From assembly GCA_021816505.1 (NCBI GenBank), contig JAKAXS010000113.1, forward strand, positions 1-7,909: a stretch of 7,909 nucleotides of DNA, read 5' to 3'. Shown here piece by piece: positions 1 to 6,328 of this stretch. The notes under the pieces are model-generated. The model was not told the DNA's origin. It searched no databases and saw nothing but the letters and a program-made list of their open reading frames with translations. The number at the start of each line of letters is the position of its first letter. Position 1 is the stretch's first letter. This DNA is from Pseudomonadota bacterium. GTDB taxonomy: Bacteria; Pseudomonadota; Alphaproteobacteria; Rhizobiales; Hyphomicrobiaceae. The translations under genes and the position numbers were made by a program.

Positions 1-41
1 AAATGCCGGCAAGTGGTGGCGTAGGGACCGTTCCAGCGCGT

Positions 42-1238
42 ATGCAGATCATCTCGAGATACGTGTTCCGGCAGGCAGCAGGTGTGCTGTTGCTGATCCT
101 GCTGTCGCTGGGCGGGATCGTCTGGATTGCGCTTGCGCTGCGTGAACTGAACGTGGTGACGAGTGGCGGGCAGAACGCCTTCACGCTCTTGAAGATGACG
201 ACGTTGGCGCTGCCGAACCTGCTCGGCGTGATTGCGCCATTTGCATTGCTGATTGCCGTTGTCCAGGTCCTGAGCCGCCTCAACGGCGACAGCGAATTGA
301 TCGTTCTGACAGCCTCCGGCGCAACGATCTGGAGCGTGGCACGTCCACTCCTGGCATTGGCCGCCCTCGTGTCGATCGCGGTGGCGATCGTCAATCACTT
401 CGGCATGCCATGGAGCCTCAGGACGCTGCGCGAAAATATCGTGCAAATGCGTACTGACCTGCTGACGCAGGTGATCCAGCCGGGCCGATTTTCTACGCCC
501 GAGAGCGGTCTCACGTTCCATATCCGCGACCGGTCGCAGAACGGCGAGCTTCTGGGCCTGATCATGCAGGACCAGCGCAAACCGCCGCAAACTCAGGCTT
601 TTCTTGCGTCGCGCGGCGTCATCGTCAAACAGGAGGACGATGCATACCTCGTGATGACCGACGGTCATATCGTCAACCGCAACAAGCCGGATGAGCCTGC
701 GCAGCTGATCGAGTTCGACCGCTACGCCGTGGATCTCGACCAGTTCGAAGCGAAGACGGCGGCGAAGTATGAATTCAAGCCGCGCGAACGATACTTCTCC
801 GAGCTGATGTGGCCGGATACGACGGCACCCAGTTACAAGAAGTCCGCCGGGCACTACCGTTCCGAGTTGCATGAGCGGTTGTCCAACCCGCTGTATCCGT
901 TCGCCTTCGTGATGATTGCGCTGGCCACGGTCGGTCAGGCGCAGAGCACACGACAGAACCGCGTTGCGTCGGTTCTGACCGGGCTCTTCGTGGCGGCCGG
1001 CGTGCGGATGGGCGGATTGGCGCTGAACAACGTCGTGGTGGTTTCGGCTGCGGCCACGCCCCTGCTCTACGCGCTGCCGATCGGCGCGGTCATCGTGTCG
1101 ATTTTCGTCATGCGGCGGGCTGCCAAGCCCAGACCCGGCCCGGCATTCACCGAGCGTCTCATCGATGCCGTGCAGGCGGCAGCGCTGTGGGCGTGGGGCT
1201 GGGTCGTTCCGCGGCGGCTCGCACCGGGAGGTCGCTAG
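42..1238 (+). CDS. lptF: LPS export ABC transporter permease LptF
   Basis: LptF is one of the two membrane subunits of the LptB2FG transporter, which extracts lipopolysaccharide from the outer leaflet of the inner membrane and passes it to the periplasmic Lpt bridge. The 398-residue product has the YjgP/YjgQ layout: three N-terminal membrane helices (about residues 8-30, 50-72 and 96-117), a periplasmic beta-rich domain (about 118-280, the jellyroll that receives LPS), and three C-terminal helices (about 283-300, 307-330 and 338-357). I chose the ATG at 42 because the family usually opens with a short stretch like MQIISRYVFRQ; an in-frame ATG at 3 would add 13 unrelated residues. A GGGA at 24-27 is a distant, weak ribosome site, so the start is not certain. 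After the last helix there is a 40-residue Arg/Pro/Trp-containing cytoplasmic tail. lptG follows after 3 bases. LptF and LptG are paralogues; gene order and the N-terminal style favour LptF for this one. Confidence 0.93.
   Translation: MQIISRYVFRQAAGVLLLILLSLGGIVWIALALRELNVVTSGGQNAFTLLKMTTLALPNLLGVIAPFALLIAVVQVLSRLNGDSELIVLTASGATIWSVARPLLALAALVSIAVAIVNHFGMPWSLRTLRENIVQMRTDLLTQVIQPGRFSTPESGLTFHIRDRSQNGELLGLIMQDQRKPPQTQAFLASRGVIVKQEDDAYLVMTDGHIVNRNKPDEPAQLIEFDRYAVDLDQFEAKTAAKYEFKPRERYFSELMWPDTTAPSYKKSAGHYRSELHERLSNPLYPFAFVMIALATVGQAQSTRQNRVASVLTGLFVAAGVRMGGLALNNVVVVSAAATPLLYALPIGAVIVSIFVMRRAAKPRPGPAFTERLIDAVQAAALWAWGWVVPRRLAPGGR
1226..1231 (+). promoter_or_regulatory. Ribosome binding site of lptG
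   Basis: GGGAGG lies 10 bases before the GTG at 1242, inside the last codons of lptF. It supports the GTG start and suggests that lptG translation is coupled to lptF termination at 1236-1238. Confidence 0.6.
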
Positions 1239-1241
1239 ATC

Positions 1242-2333
1242 GTGCGGCGCCTCACCCTTCAACTCTACCTGGGCAAGCGGTTCTTCGTCGCGATCTTCGG
1301 CGCGTTCCTGCTTTGCACGACGTTGATCTTCATCATCGATTTCGTTGAGATGCTGCGTCAGGGCGGCAAGTCCGGCAGCGTTCCGGCGAGCACCTTGATC
1401 CGCATTACGCTGCTGCGCGTTCCGGCCTACACCGAGTTCCTGCTGCCGTTCGCGGTGCTGACCGGGTCGATCGTGACGCTGCTCAATCTGGCGCGCAAAA
1501 GCGAACTGGCCGTCATGCGGGCCAGTGGGATGTCGGTTTGGCAGTTTTTGCAGCCGGGACTGATCGTGAGCTTCGCCCTCGGGATCTTCGCCGTCGTCGT
1601 CTACAATCCAATGGCGGCGTCGGCCCGAGCCCAGGCGGAAACCGAGGCGGACGAAGCTTTCGGACGCGACACCAGCGTCTTGCGCGCCACCTCCTCTGGC
1701 TCATGGCTCCGGCAGGATGGTCTCGACGGGCAGTCGGTCATCAATGCGGGGTCGGCTTCGGCGGGCGGCACCAAGTTGCAACGTGTGAGCGCTTTCGTCT
1801 TTGACGCGAGCGGACGCTTCCTGGAAAAGATCGACGGCACCTCGGCCGAACTGCAGGAAGGCTATTGGCTGATCCGCGATGCCATGGTCGCGCGGGTCGG
1901 TCAGGAGCCCGAAACTTTCCAAACTTACCTGCTCTCCACCTACCTCACGCCGGAGCGTGTGGCAGACGCCTTGGGCAGCGTCATTTCCCTGTCGTTTTGG
2001 GAGCTCCCGGCCCTGATCGAAGTCGCTGAAAAAGCGAAACTTTCGACAGCCCCCCTGCGAATCCAGTATGAACTGCTTCTGTCCCGTCCGCTGCTGTGCG
2101 CAACGATGGTTCTTTTGGCGGCTACTGTGTCGTTGAGGTCATTCCGCTCGGGTGGGATACAGACTATGGTCATCACGGGAATGATTGGGGGGTTCGGTTT
2201 CTTCTTGATGGCTGAGGTTTCGCGGCAAATCGGCGTAGCTGGTTTGGCGCCCGCTTCGGTGGCTGTCTGGATGCCGGTCCTCCTCGCAATTCTAGTCACG
2301 ACCACGGTTTTGCTACACCAGGAGGACGGCTGA
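1242..2333 (+). CDS. lptG: LPS export ABC transporter permease LptG
   Basis: LptG is the partner of LptF in the LptB2FG complex of the inner membrane; together they form the cavity from which LPS is pushed to LptC/LptA by ATP hydrolysis in LptB, which is not encoded in this window. The 363-residue product has the same six-helix plan: helices at about 13-35, 61-83 and 103-122, a periplasmic domain at about 123-275, then helices at about 280-298, 309-329 and 339-358. The stretch RKSELAVMRASGMS (85-98), between helices 2 and 3, is the conserved YjgP/YjgQ cytoplasmic loop that contacts the ATPase in known structures; LptF has the matching SELIVLTASGAT. The GTG start follows the lptF stop by 3 bases and has a good ribosome site. 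The gene ends at TGA 2331-2333, directly abutting the lptD start. The last 300 bases are visibly less GC-rich than the first part. Confidence 0.93.
   Translation: MRRLTLQLYLGKRFFVAIFGAFLLCTTLIFIIDFVEMLRQGGKSGSVPASTLIRITLLRVPAYTEFLLPFAVLTGSIVTLLNLARKSELAVMRASGMSVWQFLQPGLIVSFALGIFAVVVYNPMAASARAQAETEADEAFGRDTSVLRATSSGSWLRQDGLDGQSVINAGSASAGGTKLQRVSAFVFDASGRFLEKIDGTSAELQEGYWLIRDAMVARVGQEPETFQTYLLSTYLTPERVADALGSVISLSFWELPALIEVAEKAKLSTAPLRIQYELLLSRPLLCATMVLLAATVSLRSFRSGGIQTMVITGMIGGFGFFLMAEVSRQIGVAGLAPASVAVWMPVLLAILVTTTVLLHQEDG
2320..2325 (+). promoter_or_regulatory. Ribosome binding site of lptD
   Basis: A full AGGAGG core sits 8 bases before the GTG at 2334 and inside the last codons of lptG. It is the strongest Shine-Dalgarno sequence in the window. 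It decides the lptD start, because no convincing ATG or GTG occurs in frame before the signal peptide core. Confidence 0.75.
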
Positions 2334-4829
2334 GTGAGGCGTGTTGCGCCAAAATTTTTAGCAACATGCGTAGGTTACGCCCTGCCTGAACTCCGCGCCG
2401 AAGCCCGGCGGGGAGCGCTTTCGCTTGGCTCGCTGCTCGCCCTCTCCTTCGCAGCCGTTATTCTCGCCGCCGCACCGGCCGTCGCCCAAGAGCCGCTCGC
2501 CCCCGAGGGGCAGAACTCGGGCATGCAGGCCCCGAGTGCGCAAGCATTCCCGAAGACGCCCGGCGGAATGTTCGGTGCCAAGCCCAAGCTGGACAAGACG
2601 CAGCCGCTGCACCTTCAGGCAGACCAACTGGTCTACGACACCAAGGGCAGCAAGGTCATTGCTCGCGGCAACGTAGAAATCTTCTATAACAACAACGTCT
2701 TGCGCGCCGACGAGGTGGTCTACGACCAGGACGCCAATACGCTGTCGGCGTCCGGCAACGTCCGTCTGCAGGACGGCAACGGCAATACGTCCCGCGCCGA
2801 CCGCATGGACATCACGGCTGACTTCCGCGACGGGTTCGTGGATTCGTTGACCGTTGTTGCGAAAGACGAATCCAAGATCACCGCCGACCGCGCCGTGCGC
2901 CGCGAGGGCAACGTCACTGAGTTCACCAACGGCCGCTACACAGCTTGTAAGCCGAAGCCAGGCGACCCGCCGTTCTGGTGTATCGGTGCGCGGAAGATCA
3001 TCCACGACCAGACGGCGCAGACGATCAGCTATCAGGACGCGACGTTCGAGCTGTTCGGCGTTCCGGTTTTCTATCTGCCGTACTTCCAGCACGCCGACCC
3101 GACGGTGAAGCGCAAGAGCGGCTTCCTGATCCCGACCTACGGTTCTTCGAACGATTTGGGATCGTTCGTTGAGGTGCCGTATTTCTTCAATCTGGCGCCG
3201 AACTACGATTTGTTGTTTCGCCCGGCCTACCTCACCAAGCAGGGCATACTCTGGCAGCTCGATTGGCGTCACCGGCTGGAGAACGGCCAGTATAACGTGA
3301 AGCTCGCTGGCATTGACCAGGACGCAGACGATCTTCCGGATAACTTCAACGACGAGAGCCGTCGTGCCAAGCTTGATGGATGGCGCGGCAGCGTGGAGAC
3401 GAAGGGCGAGTTCTCGTTCGGCAGCTGGTGGAATGCGGGCTGGGATCTGACTTACGAGAGCGACGACTCTTTCCGGCGGTTCTACAAGCTCGACAGCATC
3501 CTTCACACCGAGCGTGTCAATCGGGTGTATCTGGAAGGTATTTCGGATCGCAACTACCTGGGCATGAACATCTACGATCTTCGCGGCTTGAACGGTCTCG
3601 ACACCGATCAGGCCGACGCAATCGTGCATCCGGTGATCGACCACAACTACATCTTCTCGCAACCGTTACTCGGCGGCGAGTTGAGCCTAGCCAACAACGC
3701 CTACAGCCTCTCGCGCGAAGATGCCGACAATTTCAGCCGGACTCAAAACATCACCAAGCTCACCAGCGAAGTGAAGTGGCGTCGGCGGCTGACGGATGGC
3801 CTGGGTATCAGCTACACGCCATTCGCGGAGCTTCGCGGCGACGTCTATCAGTTGAACGACTACTTTGATCCCGTGGCGACGGAGCTGGAGTCGAACGACA
3901 CCGTTACGCGCGGTGTCGCGACGGGAGGTGTGACTGTCTCGTATCCATGGGTTGCAAACACCGCCGCCGCAAGCCACGTCATCGAGCCCATTGGCCAGGT
4001 GGTGGCGCGTCAGGCTAGCGTGACGCAGGATCGCCTGCCGAATGAAGACGCCAAGAGCTTGGTGTTTGACGATACCAACCTTTTCGACACTGACAAATTC
4101 TCCGGCTACGATCGCATTGAAACGGGAACACGTGCCAACGTTGGCTTGCAGTACACTTTTCAAGCGAACAATGGTGGGTACGCTCGCGTTCTCGCTGGTC
4201 AAAGCTTCCAGTTGGGCGGCGACAATCCATTCAACGATCCTGGCTTGGACCCGGATGGTGTGACCGTTTATTCTCCGCTGAGTGGACTGCAGAAAAGTCG
4301 TTCGGATTACGTTCTGGGCTTCTATGTCGCGCCCACTGACGTGTTCCGCGTGATCACTCAAACGCGGTTTGATGAGGACTCGCTCGATCTTCGGAGAGCC
4401 GACGTCAGCGCTCGCTTCTCTTACGGACCGCTTGTCACGCAAGCTACCTACACGTTCCAGGATACGACCCTGTTTTATGATCCCGCGAGCGGTCTAATAG
4501 GGGAAGATCCGCTGCGCATCGATCAGCAGGATATCGTTGGATCCGCCGGTTTGAGATTGTCGGATCGTTGGACGCTATTCGGCGCGATGCGCTACGACTT
4601 GGATGACGGCGAGCGCCTGACGGATTCGATCCAGCTCCGCTACGGCGATGAATGCTTCGCGATCAGCTTGACGTACAATGAGACGTTCATCATTGATCCG
4701 GACAGAGAAATCGAGCCCGATCAGACGGTTATGTTGCGCTTCGAGTTCAAGAACCTCGGCGAGTACAAGTACAAGACCGACGTCTTGACCGGTTCGAACG
4801 AAGAGCCTGGCCCGTTCGCCAGTCCGTAA
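2334..4829 (+). CDS. lptD: LPS-assembly protein LptD (outer-membrane barrel)
   Basis: LptD, with the lipoprotein LptE, forms the outer-membrane translocon that inserts LPS into the outer leaflet. The 831-residue precursor starts at a GTG and has a long signal peptide: a charged n-region, a hydrophobic core at about 28-47, and a likely cleavage after AVA at residue 51. An OstA/LptA-like beta-jellyroll follows (about 92-185, with the typical ADQLVYD and ARGNVEI repeats). Next is the conserved domain junction (about 219-267, including FGVPVFYLPYF and KRKSGFLIP), then a beta-barrel rich in alternating aromatic strands to about residue 810. It is slightly longer than the E. coli protein (784). The mature protein has only three cysteines: C205 and C216 at the domain junction and C774 near the end, in the place where E. 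coli has a Cys-Cys pair. A tail of roughly 20 polar residues follows the last strand. The middle of the barrel (about 4080-4500) is less GC-rich than the flanks. Confidence 0.95.
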   Translation: MRRVAPKFLATCVGYALPELRAEARRGALSLGSLLALSFAAVILAAAPAVAQEPLAPEGQNSGMQAPSAQAFPKTPGGMFGAKPKLDKTQPLHLQADQLVYDTKGSKVIARGNVEIFYNNNVLRADEVVYDQDANTLSASGNVRLQDGNGNTSRADRMDITADFRDGFVDSLTVVAKDESKITADRAVRREGNVTEFTNGRYTACKPKPGDPPFWCIGARKIIHDQTAQTISYQDATFELFGVPVFYLPYFQHADPTVKRKSGFLIPTYGSSNDLGSFVEVPYFFNLAPNYDLLFRPAYLTKQGILWQLDWRHRLENGQYNVKLAGIDQDADDLPDNFNDESRRAKLDGWRGSVETKGEFSFGSWWNAGWDLTYESDDSFRRFYKLDSILHTERVNRVYLEGISDRNYLGMNIYDLRGLNGLDTDQADAIVHPVIDHNYIFSQPLLGGELSLANNAYSLSREDADNFSRTQNITKLTSEVKWRRRLTDGLGISYTPFAELRGDVYQLNDYFDPVATELESNDTVTRGVATGGVTVSYPWVANTAAASHVIEPIGQVVARQASVTQDRLPNEDAKSLVFDDTNLFDTDKFSGYDRIETGTRANVGLQYTFQANNGGYARVLAGQSFQLGGDNPFNDPGLDPDGVTVYSPLSGLQKSRSDYVLGFYVAPTDVFRVITQTRFDEDSLDLRRADVSARFSYGPLVTQATYTFQDTTLFYDPASGLIGEDPLRIDQQDIVGSAGLRLSDRWTLFGAMRYDLDDGERLTDSIQLRYGDECFAISLTYNETFIIDPDREIEPDQTVMLRFEFKNLGEYKYKTDVLTGSNEEPGPFASP

Positions 4830-4874
4830 CTGCCGCTGCGCCACGCGAGTGCCACGGTTCATGTGGATAACCCG

Positions 4875-4903
4875 CTGAGCTTAGGCTCGGGGGCGGTTAT
4901 GAT
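4875..4903 (+). promoter_or_regulatory. Candidate sigma-70-type promoter for surA-pdxA-rsmA
   Basis: TATGAT at 4898-4903 matches the -10 consensus TATAAT at five of six bases. With a 17-base spacer, CTGAGC at 4875-4880 shares only three bases with TTGACA. Transcription would begin near 4910, leaving a leader of about 48 bases before surA. The position in the only intergenic gap makes it plausible, but the -35 is weak and alphaproteobacterial promoters are loosely conserved, so this is a lead only. Confidence 0.3.
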
Positions 4904-4937
4904 ATCGCTGTCAGCCGAGTCGCCGCAGTCGCCTTTC

Positions 4938-4945
4938 AGGCAGGA
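4938..4945 (+). promoter_or_regulatory. Likely ribosome binding site of surA
   Basis: AGGCAGGA contains two partial Shine-Dalgarno cores; the second ends 12 bases before the ATG at 4958, a little far. It favours this ATG over the paired in-frame ATGs at 5015 and 5018, which have no purine-rich site and would leave only a very short n-region for the signal peptide. Confidence 0.45.
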
Positions 4946-4957
4946 TTTCGCGCCGTT

Positions 4958-6328
4958 ATGATCCTTCGTCGTCAGATTTCGCTTCGTTCAGGCAAACTTT
5001 CCGCCTGCGCACGGATGATGGGCGTGTCGATATTGCTGCTGCCGATGGCGGCGGTTGCTCAGGACTTCCCTTCCGGTACCTGGAACGGCGGTGGTGCGCC
5101 GGGCCAACCTGCGCCGCCCGCGCCGTCGCCGGGCCACGATTTTCCTTCGGCGGCCGATCCGGCGCCCAAGCCTAAGCCGAAACCGCGCGCGGCAAAGCCG
5201 AAGCCCGACAAGACCGCGATTGCGAATGACGACGACGGTGCGCCGCGTAAGGGCAAGAGCCGCGGCAGCGACGACAGCGCCCGGATCGTCGTGAAGGTGA
5301 ATGACGATCCGATCACCGCGCGGGAAATCTCGCAACGTCAGCGCGTCATGGGTGGCGCCGACATTCAGGACAAGGTCAAGGCGAACATGCAGCGCCTGAT
5401 CAAGTCGCCGGAGACGACGGAGCGGCTGAAGGGCATCTTGAACGAGGTGGTGAAGGCCAACGAAGGCAAGTCACGCGACGAGATCATCGAGATCTTCGAG
5501 GCGCGCAAGAAGGCTTTCGCCATGAACCTGCAGAAGCAGGCCGTGGAGAGTGCACGCAATAGCGTGTCACCCGCGGTTCGCAAGAGCGCGAAAGATGCCT
5601 TGATCGAAGAGCGCCTGAAGCTGCAGGCCGCCAAGACCGCCGGCATCACGGTCAGCGAAGAGGAAGTGAACAAGCAGTTCGGCATGATTGCCCAACGCAA
5701 CAAGATGACGATGGAGCAATTCGGTCAGCATCTGAAGGGTGCCGGCATCGACATGAACACGATGAAGTCGCGCACCAAGGCGGACATCGCGTGGATGGAG
5801 GTGGTGCGCAAGAAGTTCGGCCACCAGATCGCGATTACCTCGCGCGACGTCGATCGCATCGTTGCCGCCGGTCCCGCCGGCGAGGATGGAACCGAGTTGC
5901 AGCTCCAGCGCATTTCGCTGCAGTTGCTGAACAAGGTCGATCAATCGGCGCTGGCGAAGCGCCAGCTCGAAGCGGAAGCGGCACGCGCGAACTTTACGGG
6001 TTGCCAGCAGTCTGCAGCGTTGGCGAATACCATTTCCGGCGCACGGTTCGAGGACCTTGGCCCCCGTTCACCGATGAGCGTACCCGAACCGACGCGCAGC
6101 TTGCTGCTGTCGGCGCGCGACGGCGAAATGCTGCCGCCCGCGGTGGGGCCAACGGGCGTCGAGCTCTGGGTCGTCTGCGGCCGCAAGGCGGTCTCGGCCG
6201 ACAAGCAGAAGCGCGAAGCCGCGGAAGACGAAGCCAAGCAGGCCGAGTTCAGCATTCTCGCAAAGAAGTATCTGCGCGATCTGCGGCAGGACGCAGTCAT
6301 CGACGATCTTGAAGCCGGCGGCAGCTGA
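4958..6328 (+). CDS. surA: SurA-like periplasmic chaperone / peptidylprolyl isomerase family protein
   Basis: SurA-family proteins are periplasmic chaperones that carry unfolded outer-membrane proteins to the Bam complex. The 456-residue precursor has a signal peptide cut probably after AVA at residue 34, then a 74-residue Pro/Lys/Ala-rich low-complexity segment (35-108) with the element DFPS at 36-39 and 61-64. The SurA N-terminal domain starts at VVKVNDDPIT (111-120) and resumes with DALIEERLKLQAAK (213 on) and ITVSEEEVNKQF; about 80 charged, helical residues (about 130-210) separate these two parts, which usually sit much closer. Residues about 312-410 correspond to one parvulin-like domain (ELQLQRISL, FEDLG, PPAVGPTGVELW), but it is degenerate, so isomerase activity is doubtful. 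Cysteines C349 and C407 could form a disulfide. The E. coli protein has two parvulin domains in 428 residues. The gene follows lptD, as in E. coli, and its stop overlaps the pdxA start. Family assignment is firm; activity is inference. Confidence 0.85.
   Translation: MILRRQISLRSGKLSACARMMGVSILLLPMAAVAQDFPSGTWNGGGAPGQPAPPAPSPGHDFPSAADPAPKPKPKPRAAKPKPDKTAIANDDDGAPRKGKSRGSDDSARIVVKVNDDPITAREISQRQRVMGGADIQDKVKANMQRLIKSPETTERLKGILNEVVKANEGKSRDEIIEIFEARKKAFAMNLQKQAVESARNSVSPAVRKSAKDALIEERLKLQAAKTAGITVSEEEVNKQFGMIAQRNKMTMEQFGQHLKGAGIDMNTMKSRTKADIAWMEVVRKKFGHQIAITSRDVDRIVAAGPAGEDGTELQLQRISLQLLNKVDQSALAKRQLEAEAARANFTGCQQSAALANTISGARFEDLGPRSPMSVPEPTRSLLLSARDGEMLPPAVGPTGVELWVVCGRKAVSADKQKREAAEDEAKQAEFSILAKKYLRDLRQDAVIDDLEAGGS

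Larger units (their letters stand above)
4830..4957 (+). other. lptD-surA intergenic region
   Basis: This is the only real gap between genes, at 128 bases. It holds a candidate promoter (4875-4903), a short imperfect hairpin overlapping the -35 part (stem 4875-4880 with 4885-4890), a GAGTC site (a GANTC-type site, 4917-4921), a 7-base direct repeat AGTCGCC (4918-4924 and 4927-4933), and the surA ribosome site. I see no run of T after any hairpin, so no intrinsic terminator for lptD is supported, and no small ORF or RNA gene is recognisable. Confidence 0.6.

Noticed and set aside
3..41. Earlier in-frame ATG at position 3 for lptF
   Set aside because: It would add 13 residues rich in Gly/Ala/Pro ahead of a normal family start. 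The bases upstream are outside the window, so a ribosome site cannot be judged.
2358..3662. Minus-strand open frame of 434 codons opposite lptD
   Set aside because: It is a shadow of lptD: the translation is Val/Arg/Leu-rich and featureless, with no ribosome site or family motif that I can see.
3687..4442. Minus-strand open frame of 251 codons opposite the LptD barrel
   Set aside because: It is the same kind of shadow frame, with no motif and complete overlap with a conserved gene.
4875..4890. Hairpin CTGAGC-TTAG-GCTCGG after lptD as an intrinsic terminator
   Set aside because: The stem is only six pairs, with one G-T pair, and it is followed by GGGCGG rather than a T run.
5791..6312. Second plus-strand open frame (173 codons) inside surA
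   Set aside because: It is out of frame with surA and Arg/Gly-rich with no motif, a typical GC-driven shadow.
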